Assembly: GCF_007752935.1 (NCBI RefSeq)
Contig: NZ_CP036319.1
Span: 6,056,501 to 6,120,500, forward strand
Reading direction: 5' to 3'
Source: Crateriforma conspicua
Lineage (GTDB): Bacteria > Planctomycetota > Planctomycetia > Pirellulales > Pirellulaceae
Length of the DNA stretch: 64,000 nucleotides
This document shows, one piece after another, positions 49,102-58,171 of the stretch. Each line of letters begins with the position of its first letter. Position 1 is the first letter of the stretch. Made by a program: the position numbers and the translations under genes. The notes under the pieces were generated by a model. It searched no databases. It was not told where the DNA came from and saw nothing but the letters and a program-made list of their open reading frames with translations.

Positions 49102-50433
49102 ATGCGCTGCATGGGCACGTTTTGGACGACGCTGCAATCCACCCTGGAGGTGACCGCCGAACGTTGGGGTTGGATCGCCGCCATGATCGCGCTGATCTTG
49201 CTGAGCGCTTTCTTTAGCGGCAGCGAAGCCGCCTTGTTTTCGCTACGCGATCGCGACCGCCGCCGATTGCGGATGTCCGGGTTACCCGGTCAGATCGCAG
49301 ACCGTTTGTTGCAAAACCCCGAACACTTGTTGTCAGCCATTCTGTTTTGGAATTTGCTGATCAACATGACCTACTTTGCCATCGCGGCCATCGTCGGTGG
49401 GCAACTGGAAAGCAACGCATCGACCGGTTCGACCGGTGCGGTGTTGTTCACGGTGGGCAGCTTGTTGGCGATCATCTTTCTAAGCGAGATGTTGCCAAAA
49501 AGCATCGCGGTCGTTTCCCCGACGCGTTTTTCGATCGTCGTGGCTTTGCCGTTGCAGTGGGCGGTGCGTTTGATCAGCCCTGCCCTGCCCATGATTCGTT
49601 CGTCCAACGCAATCGCGCGACGGTTGTTGTGGCCGACCTTTCGCGCCGAGCCCGAGTTGGACCTGACGGATATTGAACGCGCGATCGAACTGGGGACCGA
49701 CGATGCGGCGCTGCGACGGCGCGAACGCGAGGTCTTGCGACGGTTGGTCAGCCTGTCGGATTTGCGGGCCGATGAATTGATGCGACCACGCGGACGATTG
49801 AATCTGATGACGCCGACTGGCAAACGTGAAGTGATTCAAAAATGCGTTGCCGAAGATGGGTATCTGTATTTCGCGGACGAAGACGACGAAGCCATCGTAT
49901 CGGCGCTGCAATTGCGAACGATGCGTCCGAATCGATGGAAACGCCAAGCACATCATCACGAATTGGCTGCCCAAGCAACCAATGTGATCTACGCGCCGTG
50001 GACGGCCAAAATTGCTGCGGTGTTCGACCAATTGGTCACCGAAGAACGAAACGTTGCCGTGATTGTCAACGAGTTCGGTGAATCCATCGGCGTGGTGACG
50101 ATGGAAGATCTATTGCGTCACATCCTGGGTTCATCCGACGCGGGACCGGGCGGGCTGGCTGAAATTGACGTGATCGGCCCCGACCGTTGGCGTCTGTCCG
50201 GATCCGTTCGCCTTCGTTCGCTGGTCGAATTGCTGGGCGTCGACGAACCCGCCGAGCGCGCCGCCACGGTGGCGGGCTATATCCAGCGTTGTAACGAACG
50301 TTTGCCGCGTCCGGGTGATTCTGCCGCATTGGATCGTTTCGTGCTGACCGTGTTGTCGGAATCCGACGATGATCTGTTGATCGACGTGTCGGCGGGACGC
50401 ATCAATGATGACGGGGAGGACGGCACACCGTGA
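49102..50433 (+). CDS. CNNM/CorC-type membrane protein with CBS and transporter-associated domains
   Basis: A 443-residue protein. An N-terminal DUF21 membrane domain starts ILLSAFFSGSEAALFSLRDRD and contains FLSEMLPKSIAVVSP. A CBS pair follows (about 215-350, with VAVIVNEFGESIGVVTMEDLL), and a CorC_HlyC domain closes the protein (IDVIGPDRWRLSGSVRL). Family members act in magnesium and cobalt efflux. ATG 49102 starts right after the previous stop and the 3' end overlaps the next gene (GTGA). Confidence 0.88.
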   Translation: MRCMGTFWTTLQSTLEVTAERWGWIAAMIALILLSAFFSGSEAALFSLRDRDRRRLRMSGLPGQIADRLLQNPEHLLSAILFWNLLINMTYFAIAAIVGGQLESNASTGSTGAVLFTVGSLLAIIFLSEMLPKSIAVVSPTRFSIVVALPLQWAVRLISPALPMIRSSNAIARRLLWPTFRAEPELDLTDIERAIELGTDDAALRRREREVLRRLVSLSDLRADELMRPRGRLNLMTPTGKREVIQKCVAEDGYLYFADEDDEAIVSALQLRTMRPNRWKRQAHHHELAAQATNVIYAPWTAKIAAVFDQLVTEERNVAVIVNEFGESIGVVTMEDLLRHILGSSDAGPGGLAEIDVIGPDRWRLSGSVRLRSLVELLGVDEPAERAATVAGYIQRCNERLPRPGDSAALDRFVLTVLSESDDDLLIDVSAGRINDDGEDGTP

Positions 50434-51368
50434 TCGCGATCGCATTGTTCTTGGTCGGACTGGCGCTCAGCGCGTTTTTCAGCGGCAGTGAAACGGGGCT
50501 GTATCGCGTCTCGCGCACGCGTCTGGTGCTGGACGGTCTGGACGGGTCTTGGTCGGCCCGTTGGATCGTCTGGCTTTTGAATCATCCGGCCATCTTTGTT
50601 GCCACCACACTGGTCGGTAACAACGTGGCGAATTACCTGACCAGCGTTGCCGTGGTGATCGCGGTTCAGCATTGGTTCACCGCCAATCCGGCGGCGGAAT
50701 TGATCGGCCCGATGTTGATGACGCCGATCGTTTTCGTGTTCGGTGAACTGTTGCCGAAGTACCTGTTTTTTCACGCACCGTATCGCCTGTTGATGGCGAC
50801 CAAGCCGATCTTGATTGCAGCCACCTGCCTGTTTGCACCAGTGTCATGGATGCTGGGGTTGCTGGGCGGGTTGCTGCAACGGGTCACCGGTCAGTTGCCC
50901 TTCCAGCTGCGTCTTGCGATGGCACGTCGCGAATTGGATCAAGTTCTGCGTGCGGGTCACGAAGCAGGATTACTGGCCGAAAGCCAGCGGAACTTGGCCG
51001 CCAAATTGTTCGAGGTCGGAAACCTGTCGGCCGCCACATTTGGACGATCGCCCGATCGGATTCCACAGGTGACGACGCCGATCGACGTTCCGGCTGCGGC
51101 AAAACTAGCCCAGCGCCTGAATGAATCGATCGTCCTGGTCAAAGAAGGCAAAGAATGGCTTGGCTATCTCCGGTTCATCGATTTGGTTTGCGATGAAGGT
51201 CCGCCAAGAGTGTTGCCGCTGGTGCGCGGCACGGTCAGTGACAGCCACCTCAAGACGTTGGTCCGCCTGAATGACAAAGCCAGCGGAGTCGCGATCCTGT
51301 TGGATTCGCGTGGCAACGCCAAGTCGATCGTGACCCGGCGGCAATTGCTGGCACATTTGATCAGCTGA
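50430..51368 (+). CDS. second CNNM/CorC-type protein, shortened
   Basis: A 312-residue relative of the preceding gene. The DUF21 domain is complete (LALSAFFSGSETGLYRVSRTR, NVANYLTS, FGELLPKYLFF), but the CBS region is reduced and divergent and the CorC_HlyC domain is absent. GTG 50430 overlaps the previous stop in a GTGA arrangement. Adjacent paired DUF21 proteins of unequal length suggest a heteromeric assembly; that is inference. It overlaps the converging gene by 8 bp. Confidence 0.85.
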   Translation: MIAIALFLVGLALSAFFSGSETGLYRVSRTRLVLDGLDGSWSARWIVWLLNHPAIFVATTLVGNNVANYLTSVAVVIAVQHWFTANPAAELIGPMLMTPIVFVFGELLPKYLFFHAPYRLLMATKPILIAATCLFAPVSWMLGLLGGLLQRVTGQLPFQLRLAMARRELDQVLRAGHEAGLLAESQRNLAAKLFEVGNLSAATFGRSPDRIPQVTTPIDVPAAAKLAQRLNESIVLVKEGKEWLGYLRFIDLVCDEGPPRVLPLVRGTVSDSHLKTLVRLNDKASGVAILLDSRGNAKSIVTRRQLLAHLIS

Positions 51369-51687
51369 CGCGTTGGTATCCCAGCTGATGCAACACCTTC
51401 AACATTTCATCACAGGTGATGTAGCGTCGGTGGTTTTGCAGTTTGTATTGGTCGATCGCCAGGGCCAATTCACGGCCTTCCTGTGACAGTTCTGCGTGGG
51501 AACTGCCGAACTGTCGCCGCTCGTTATGGCCGCCGCGACCACCGGAACCCTGACGTCGGTCGATAAACCCGGGCTTGTGGGATTCAACGTTCTCGTTGGT
51601 GGCGGTCGTTTTCGATGCCGCGCCGCCGATGATGAACTGAGATCCCGCTTCGGGATCGGCGGTCGACGGTATCGCTGGTAAATGCAT
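51361..51687 (-). CDS. small conserved planctomycete-type protein
   Basis: A 108-residue soluble protein. The first half is Gly/Ser-rich and probably disordered (GFIDRRQGSGGRGGHNERRQF); the second half is a compact helical segment (LSQEGRELALAIDQYKLQNHRRYITCDEMLKVLHQLGY). The ending resembles a planctomycete-restricted family known to me only from gene lists; no function. It converges with the CNNM gene and lies downstream of the TPR lipoprotein. Confidence 0.6.
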   Translation of the reverse strand: MHLPAIPSTADPEAGSQFIIGGAASKTTATNENVESHKPGFIDRRQGSGGRGGHNERRQFGSSHAELSQEGRELALAIDQYKLQNHRRYITCDEMLKVLHQLGYQRVS

Positions 51688-51889
51688 GGCAATGACTGCG
51701 TCAAAAGTGGGCCGGTGATTCGAACTATCGAAAACCTAGAACGGAAATCGACAGTCGGTCGTCTTCCCCAGGTCGTTTTGCCCGCAATCACCGGTCCGAT
51801 GATTCAGGTCGCAACGATTGGGTCACCCCTTGGGTTGCCAACACGCGACAAATGATCGCATTGATCCATGCCGATGGTGGAATTGCGTC

Positions 51890-52804
51890 CTACCGCATCT
51901 CGGTCGCGGACGACTCGTTGAAAACCGCCGCCAAACTGGGATGCTGGAATTCTCGCAGCACGTCTTCGTCCCGCCGCAGTGATGGATTCAGTCGCAACGA
52001 TTCGGCCAGAGCCTGTCGTGCCCGCTCCAAATCGCCCACGCGGACCGACTGGGACGCCAACAACAAATACGCGGCGTGGTTGCTGTCGTCTTTTTGAACC
52101 GCCGCGACGAAGCATCGCTGGGCTTCCCAGGGTCGGCCGAGCTGTCGCAGTGCGATGCCCCGCAACACATCGGCGCGGGCGGGTGTCTGTGTTTCCCCCA
52201 CGTGATCCCGCATGCGATCCATCGACGCCAGCAACCGGTCATAGCGGCCCTGTCGGTGATAGACCTCCGCCGCTTTCAACAGCGCGGCCGACAAGTCCGG
52301 CTGGATTGCCAACGCCCGGTGGTAGGCCGACAACGATTCATCCCACTGTTGCCGTGCCGCCAAGCAGTCGCCGCGAAGCACCCAATTTTCCGCCGAATTT
52401 CGGTTGGCCGCCAACGCCTGTTCGCACCTTCGGTCGGCCGCATCCAGACGCCCCAGTTCCAAATCCATTCGTCCCAGACGACTGAGCAGCATCGGATCAT
52501 CGGCGCTCAGCCGGACGGCCTGTTCCATGTGCTGCAGGGCTTCTTCGTATTCGCCTCGCTGCCACAAAGCTTCGGCCAGGCCCCAGTGCGCACGATCGTC
52601 GTCGTCGCTGACGTTCAGTGCGGCGGCAAACTTGGCCTCCGCGGCATCCCAGTTCCCGTCGTACATCCATCGCTGGCCTTCGCGGGACAGCTTGCGAGCT
52701 TCGATGGCGGGCCGGTTTTGGCGCAGATGACCGATCGCCCGACAGCCCTGTGATGCGATCGCCAGGGCCACGACGACGCAGCAAAAGGGATGGCAGATTC
52801 GCAC
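51890..52804 (-). CDS. TPR-repeat lipoprotein
   Basis: A 304-residue exported protein. The N-terminus looks like a lipoprotein signal with Cys21 after ASQG, though the lipobox is not ideal. The rest is about six or seven tetratricopeptide repeats (for example AEAKFAAALNVSDDDDRAHWG, ALQHMEQAVRLSADDPMLLS, AYHRALAIQPDLSAALLKAA). TPR proteins hold protein complexes together; no partner is indicated by the neighbours. Confidence 0.8.
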   Translation of the reverse strand: MRICHPFCCVVVALAIASQGCRAIGHLRQNRPAIEARKLSREGQRWMYDGNWDAAEAKFAAALNVSDDDDRAHWGLAEALWQRGEYEEALQHMEQAVRLSADDPMLLSRLGRMDLELGRLDAADRRCEQALAANRNSAENWVLRGDCLAARQQWDESLSAYHRALAIQPDLSAALLKAAEVYHRQGRYDRLLASMDRMRDHVGETQTPARADVLRGIALRQLGRPWEAQRCFVAAVQKDDSNHAAYLLLASQSVRVGDLERARQALAESLRLNPSLRRDEDVLREFQHPSLAAVFNESSATEMR

Positions 52805-52981
52805 GAAACCAATTTCACCTGAATAGCGACGGAGGCATGCATGGTGCTAACAAGAATCGTGCGGCTGATGCAATCGGAGTTCGTTTGTTAGGATCGCCCG
52901 TCGCCCGATGTACCCGAGGTCGCCCACCTGACGCGGGTCGCACATCTTTGACTCGAGCCCGTCCACGCTTTCCCCCGACCC

Positions 52982-53407
52982 ATGCCTGCGGAATTTAACG
53001 ATCACGGCCTGCGATTCATGTACCCCGACAACTGGACGGTGGCACAGGATGACGGCAGCAATGACGCCCAGGGTGTCACTCTGGAATTGCCCAATGGTGG
53101 CTTCTTGGCCGTCGAGTGGACGGACCCGGCTTTGACCGATGCCCAGGTCTTGGCCCAAGTCGGCCAGGCGATGGCGGCGGAATACGAAGAGTTGGAATCG
53201 GAATCCGTCGACAGCGCGGATCCAGCCGCACCACCCACGATGGAGTTCCGCTTCTATTACTTGGATCTGCTGATCCAGTCCCGTGTGGTGCTGCTAAGCA
53301 GCCGGCAGCGACGCATGCTGGTTCAAATCCAGGCAGAAGACCGCGACTTCATCGCCAACGAACAAGTCTTTCAAGCAATCCTGGTCCAGTTGCAAAACCA
53401 AGACTGA
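52982..53407 (+). CDS. DcrB/PsbP-like small protein of unknown function
   Basis: A 141-residue soluble protein without a signal peptide. It begins EFNDHGLRFMYPDNWTVAQDD, a pattern seen in DcrB/PsbP-like folds, and continues with SRVVLLSSRQRRMLVQIQAE. It is acidic and likely cytoplasmic. No function is known. It is divergent from the TPR gene and converges with the fur gene (55-bp gap). Confidence 0.6.
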   Translation: MPAEFNDHGLRFMYPDNWTVAQDDGSNDAQGVTLELPNGGFLAVEWTDPALTDAQVLAQVGQAMAAEYEELESESVDSADPAAPPTMEFRFYYLDLLIQSRVVLLSSRQRRMLVQIQAEDRDFIANEQVFQAILVQLQNQD

Positions 53408-53462
53408 ACCGCGTCCCACCGAACATTCCAGATCGCTGACACCTGGATAAACATGACCACCG

Positions 53463-53957
53463 CTAAACCAGGTCCTGTTTGCGCTTCTTGCGACGCGTTT
53501 GTGAACACTTTTGGCAAACGCCCTGAATGATCAAACGGTGTCCGGTCACGCGAAACCCCTGGTCCGCCGCCACGCGATCCCGCAACGCGATCAGTTCATC
53601 GCTGGTGAATTCGAACAGTTCCTGACACCGGGTGCAGTACAGGTGGTCGTGCTGGGGATAGCCGTAATCGTGTTCGTAGACCGTCCGGCCTTCCAGCTGA
53701 AAACTCTTCAGCAGCCCCGCATCGACGAATTCACGAAGCGTCCGGTACACGGTCGCGGAACTGACGTAATTGGGGCTTCCCCGACGCGGCAATCGCTCGA
53801 TCAATTCGTCAGCGTCAAAGTGCTCGTGCTGATTGAACACTTCGTCGATCAAGAACTTTCGCTGCTCCGTCTGACGCAATCCCTTGGCCTGCAAGTATTC
53901 CTGAAACCGTTCCTGGGGCGAAAGCGACGTCGCCAGAGGTTGCAAGGATGAGGCCAT
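53463..53957 (-). CDS. Fur-family metal-responsive repressor
   Basis: A 164-residue regulator. A winged-helix DNA-binding domain occupies about residues 15-95 (TEQRKFLIDEVFNQHEHFDADEL, YVSSATVYRTLREFVDAGLL). The dimerisation domain has HDHLYCTRC and a C-terminal CQKC, the two pairs of the structural zinc site. The metal sensed (iron, zinc, manganese or peroxide) cannot be read from this. It is single and not next to a metal transporter gene. Confidence 0.9.
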   Translation of the reverse strand: MASSLQPLATSLSPQERFQEYLQAKGLRQTEQRKFLIDEVFNQHEHFDADELIERLPRRGSPNYVSSATVYRTLREFVDAGLLKSFQLEGRTVYEHDYGYPQHDHLYCTRCQELFEFTSDELIALRDRVAADQGFRVTGHRLIIQGVCQKCSQTRRKKRKQDLV

Positions 53958-54359
53958 GTTGAATGCTCGGGGGCCAGCGGGGGATCACGAATACGGGTTG
54001 CCGGCCGCACGCCCGCACGGGGACCATCGGGCGATGCCCGGGCGGTAACCCGACGGGACGATCAACAAGCAGACAAGCAGTACAGAACAGACGAAGCGGC
54101 CGCCCCGTGCCCACCGTCGGATCCAGAACCATCCCGGAACCGACACCGTGAACGGATCGATGCACGCCGTCTATCCCCATCGTGTGCCATCGAGCGGAAT
54201 TTCGCAACGGATCCGGCACGGGCAACGACGTTTTGACGCAGATGCCTGGCCATCAAAAGACCGCTTGGATGCCTCGAGAACAACACGGTTGTCGATTTTG
54301 GGTGCCCCACACCCGGGCGTCGCGTTTGTGAAACAGCGGTCGATCAGGTCGCCCCAGCC
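53958..54359. other. intergenic region between fur and flgM genes
   Basis: 402 bp between the 5' end of the fur gene and the 3' end of the FlgM-type gene, both on the minus strand. It is G+C rich with short hairpin-forming runs such as CATCG/CGATG at 54027-54038. No RNA gene or frame with protein features was recognised. Confidence 0.45.
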
Positions 54360-54656
54360 TTAGGCGTATTGATCCAAGAATCGGTCCAACGCCGCGTCCA
54401 TTTTTTCCGGCGTGTCATAGCTGCCGCTGGCGATCTGTCGCCGAATTTCGGCCACACGATCGACGCGAATGTCGCTTTCGGTGGACGGGCTGGTGATGCC
54501 GGACAGACGATTTGCGGCGGTCGCCGCACTGGACAGATCCAATTGATCGACCGATGAAGCGGCTGGTTTTTCAGCCGGAGCGGCGGGCTTGGCCGTTCGC
54601 GAATTTGGACCGACCGGCTGCTGTGTCGATACTCGATAAGGACCGTAAATCTGCAT
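54360..54656 (-). CDS. flgM: FlgM-type anti-sigma-28 factor
   Basis: A 98-residue protein whose last 40 residues match the FlgM sigma-binding region (RVDRVAEIRRQIASGSYDT then PEKMDAALDRFLDQYA). FlgM binds FliA and keeps it inactive until the flagellar hook is complete, when FlgM is exported. The N-terminal half is Pro/Ala rich and probably disordered, as in other FlgM proteins. ATG 54656 has GGGAG 11 bp upstream. It is an isolated gene; the matching fliA is at 787-1584. Confidence 0.78.
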   Translation of the reverse strand: MQIYGPYRVSTQQPVGPNSRTAKPAAPAEKPAASSVDQLDLSSAATAANRLSGITSPSTESDIRVDRVAEIRRQIASGSYDTPEKMDAALDRFLDQYA

Positions 54657-55114
54657 CGGATGGATTGCTCCCCATGCGGGTTTGGACGTCGTCGGGGTTG
54701 ATGGAAAAACCGCGCGAGACTTCTCACGCTTATTTTTCACTACACAAACGACAGGGACGGGCAACGTGGACCGTGCGACCAGCACCCCAAACGTGGACTT
54801 CCTCCGGAAGTTTCACGAGGTGATCGTGCACACAGTTTTCGGGTCGGCCCGCGCTGCATTCCTTGTCCCAGGATGCAATCCGTCAGCCTTGAAGAGAGAC
54901 TTCGACAGCGCAGAAAGGCGAAAACATTTGTTTCATCGGCCTTCCAACGTCTTCGCTTCAGTCGAATCTGCTTTCACAGCTCGAATCCATCCGAGACAAC
55001 ATTGGCACCTTAGCGTCACCAGGATGTCGGTCGCAAGAGCGATGTTCTTGAATCCAAACGTGATGATCGAGCGATTTTTTTAACGCCATTTTTGGCGGTA
55101 TTCAAATCAGACCG
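54657..55114. other. intergenic region upstream of flgM
   Basis: 458 bp without a convincing gene; the flgM promoter is expected in it. A short hairpin CGCCA/TGGCG with a 4-nt loop lies at 55084-55097, just past the 3' end of the spermidine-synthase-like gene, flanked by a run of T on the plus strand. A frame at 54682-55083 has no protein features. Confidence 0.45.
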
Positions 55115-57262
55115 TCACCACAGCCGCAGGACGCTGGCCAGGTTGTGGTGCTGGTCAGTCCACAGCGGCCCCCGGCGACGGGTCTGCGAAGCAACCGGCG
55201 GATACTCGGCCAGTGGCCCCGTTTGCCACCACAGGGATTGTGGCGCCGCCAGGATCATCCACCGGGCCCGGCAAACCGCAGCTTCGGCGTCGCGTTCGCT
55301 TTCGACCAGTCGGCTGTCCAGATTGACCGACTGGGCCAATCGATGAACCAGCGGCACCAAGTCCAAATGATTGTTCGAGACGTGAACCGCGATCACACCG
55401 TCGGTCGCCAGTCGATCCCGATACAACTCCATGGCTTCCCGCGTCAACAGGTGTGCGGGGATCGCATCGCTGCTGAAGGCGTCCAGAACTAATAGATCAA
55501 ACTTTGCATCCGTCAAACGCTCCAACACCAACCGACCGTCACCGACGTGGATCTGCTGTCGGGCTGCACCGTCCTTCAGAAATGAAAAATGCGAATCCGC
55601 GATGTCGACGACGTCTTGGTTGATCTCGACATAATCGAAATGGTCGTCCGGTCTGCCATAGGTCGCCAAAACACCGCATCCCAGTCCGACGACACCGACA
55701 CGCATTTCACGATTGCGATCCTGCATCGCGGCAATCGTTCGTCCGACGCCACTTTCATAGCCGTAATAGCTGGTGGGTGACGTCCGGCGGTCGCCCGACA
55801 ACTGGATCCCGTGAACCGTGCGTCCGTGGATCAATTTGGTCTGCCCCGCATCGCGGGTGACTTTCAATACGCCAAAAAAGTTGCGACGACTGGTCAGCAA
55901 TTCGTCCTGCGTGGTCGTCAATCCAATCAAACACGGGATCAACATCGCCGCAGCCAACCCCCAGCGATAACGACGCAATTGAGCCCATCGGTACAACGAA
56001 TGTCCGGCCGTCGATTCAGCCGATCCCCAGTGGGTGCAAGCCACAAAGAAGGCAAACGCAACCACGGCGCTGACGCCCAACCACAACGGCAATTCCAGAT
56101 AGTTGCGAAACGCCAACGGACAGATCACCGCAACCAGAACGCCCCCGATCGCTCCACCGCCGGACAGGCACAAATAGAACGTGGTCAATCGTTCGGCCGA
56201 CGGTTTGGAACGCGCCGCTTCACCGTGGCACAGCAGACAAATGCCCAACAGCAAACCGAAATAGCCGACCGCTTCGGTGACCAGTTTTGCTCCCGATGGC
56301 AACACACAGTGGATCTGTGTCAGCATGACGCACAACAACGTCGCTGCGGCAATCCACTTGGGACGATACCACCGCGGTGAATCAAAACAAATGATGAAAC
56401 TCAGCAGGTACAAACTCAGCGGCAGCACCCATAAAAACGGGATCACCGCGATGTCCTGGCAAACATGATTGGTCACGATCAATAGCCCCGCTGACGCGAA
56501 GGCAGGCAATCCCAGCCACAACGCATATTGGGCACAGACGTTTTCCTGGGGACTTTCGTTTTTGGATGCCAGATCCTCCGGTGCATCCGCCTGTGACGCG
56601 ATCCCCGACAATCGCAACAACCAGATTGCCAAATAGCCTTCGGCGATAACGAATCCACAAAACAACATGGACCAGGTCGCCGACTGGCCTGTCAGGGAAA
56701 CGAACGGTTCGATCAGGAACGGATAGCTGAGCAATGCCGACAGCGAACCGACATTGGACAATGCGTACAATCGATAGACGCGATCGGTTCGGTCTCGATA
56801 GCTGAACCAGGACTGGACCAACGGCCCGGTGGCCGACAACACGAAATAGGGCAAACCCACGTGGGTGACCAATAACATCAATAGATAGATCGTCGGGTTT
56901 TCGTTCCCCCGTGGCTTCCAGATTTCGTCAGGCTGGATCGGCAAGAACAGCGTCGCCGCGGCCAGCATGACCAAATGGATGCCGCCTTGCACCGCCGGCG
57001 AAAACCAGCAACGCAACAGGTGCGCGTACGCATAGCCGGCGAACAGGACGATCTGAAAGAACAACATGCACGTCGTCCAAACCGCCGGCGTGCCCCCGAA
57101 CCAGGGCAGCACACACTTGCTGATGACGGGCTGGACCTGAAAAACCAAAAACGCCGACAACAAAATCGTCAACGCAAACCATGCGATCGGTGGCGACGTT
57201 GCCGCCTCTGCATGGGAGTCGGATCGGTTGGGATTTGCGGGTTGTGCGGCCGCGTCAGTCAT
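55115..57262 (-). CDS. fused MFS-like membrane / spermidine-synthase-like protein
   Basis: A 715-residue protein. The first 450 residues carry about ten to twelve membrane helices (ILLSAFLVFQVQPVISKCVLPWFGGTPAVW is the family N-terminal pattern). The last 230 residues form a Rossmann methyltransferase-like domain (VGVVGLGCGVLATYGRP, VEINQDVVDIA, GDGRLVLERL, VLDAFSSDAIPAHLL). Fused proteins of this type are common in bacteria and may transfer aminopropyl groups or have another role in the membrane; activity is unproven. ATG 57262 was chosen over GTG 57271. Confidence 0.85.
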   Translation of the reverse strand: MTDAAAQPANPNRSDSHAEAATSPPIAWFALTILLSAFLVFQVQPVISKCVLPWFGGTPAVWTTCMLFFQIVLFAGYAYAHLLRCWFSPAVQGGIHLVMLAAATLFLPIQPDEIWKPRGNENPTIYLLMLLVTHVGLPYFVLSATGPLVQSWFSYRDRTDRVYRLYALSNVGSLSALLSYPFLIEPFVSLTGQSATWSMLFCGFVIAEGYLAIWLLRLSGIASQADAPEDLASKNESPQENVCAQYALWLGLPAFASAGLLIVTNHVCQDIAVIPFLWVLPLSLYLLSFIICFDSPRWYRPKWIAAATLLCVMLTQIHCVLPSGAKLVTEAVGYFGLLLGICLLCHGEAARSKPSAERLTTFYLCLSGGGAIGGVLVAVICPLAFRNYLELPLWLGVSAVVAFAFFVACTHWGSAESTAGHSLYRWAQLRRYRWGLAAAMLIPCLIGLTTTQDELLTSRRNFFGVLKVTRDAGQTKLIHGRTVHGIQLSGDRRTSPTSYYGYESGVGRTIAAMQDRNREMRVGVVGLGCGVLATYGRPDDHFDYVEINQDVVDIADSHFSFLKDGAARQQIHVGDGRLVLERLTDAKFDLLVLDAFSSDAIPAHLLTREAMELYRDRLATDGVIAVHVSNNHLDLVPLVHRLAQSVNLDSRLVESERDAEAAVCRARWMILAAPQSLWWQTGPLAEYPPVASQTRRRGPLWTDQHHNLASVLRLW

Positions 57263-57526
57263 GTCGAACACCGGAATGTGGCACGGTTTTTGCCAAACCT
57301 TAGGTCACCAAATGGACCACGCCCGACTGCCCCGCCGATCTGCTTGTGGACGAAACTGGTCGCCGGATCCGAATGGACCCGATCGCCCGAGGGCTGCTAG
57401 CATACGACCACGAGGCCGATCGACCGCGGATTGCCGGCGGCATCGGTGTTTTTGGACGAACGCGGACGAAACGGACAACGCCCGCGACATGATGATTGAC
57501 GCCCGACCGCCGCTTGGAATCCGTCA

Positions 57527-58171
57527 GTGCTTGAACAAGTCTCCGAATTTTCCACGCATGCGATCGCCGTGGTGGCTCTATTGCACACCCTGGCCTTCAT
57601 CTACCTGGCAGGTTGGGCGCGTAAGGACCGCCACGACATTACCACCACCCTGACGCAATTCACCGATGGCCTGCCGCACCGCAGCCAGATGGACTGGAAC
57701 GCGCATCCGTCGGATCGGATCGAGGGCTTTTTGGCCGACATCGATGACGTTTTGGCCGAGCCACCGGGATCCCCCGGTCGCAAACTGCTGCACCAGCGGA
57801 TGAAGATCCTGGACGAACGTCGGCGTTATCTGCAATCGATGCGATTCGACACGGTTTGGAACGTCGCCCGGACAATGATCGAAGCCTATCCGCTAGCCGG
57901 TGTCCTGGGGACCATTTGCGCAATCGGCGCGGCACTGGCCGGCGGTGATACCGCCAGCGTCGGGGACATCGTCGGCCGTTTCGGCGATGCGATCTGGAGC
58001 ACGTTTGCGGGACTGGTCTCGGCCATCCTGCTGATGTTCATCCACAGCATGTTGGAACCCGGTTTCAGCCGATTGTCGGAAAACCGACGCCACGTTCGTG
58101 ACACGGTTGCCAAAGCGAAACGCGAACTTGCCAGCAACGGCGAAGTGCGGGATGCCGAGGCGCTGGTATGA
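57527..58171 (+). CDS. MotA/TolQ/ExbB-type proton-channel protein
   Basis: A 214-residue membrane protein with three helices: an N-terminal one near 10-28 and two near 118-137 and 152-175 (EAYPLAGVLGTICAIGAALAG, then GRFGDAIWSTFAGLVSAILL). This is the ExbB/TolQ/MotA pattern, in which the last two helices form the ion path with a partner helix. It starts at GTG 57527 and its stop overlaps the ATG of the next gene. The cytoplasmic loop contains no known motif. Confidence 0.8.
   Translation: MLEQVSEFSTHAIAVVALLHTLAFIYLAGWARKDRHDITTTLTQFTDGLPHRSQMDWNAHPSDRIEGFLADIDDVLAEPPGSPGRKLLHQRMKILDERRRYLQSMRFDTVWNVARTMIEAYPLAGVLGTICAIGAALAGGDTASVGDIVGRFGDAIWSTFAGLVSAILLMFIHSMLEPGFSRLSENRRHVRDTVAKAKRELASNGEVRDAEALV

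Noticed and set aside
54682-55083. A 133-codon plus-strand frame upstream of flgM
   Set aside because: No protein features; lies in a presumed promoter region.
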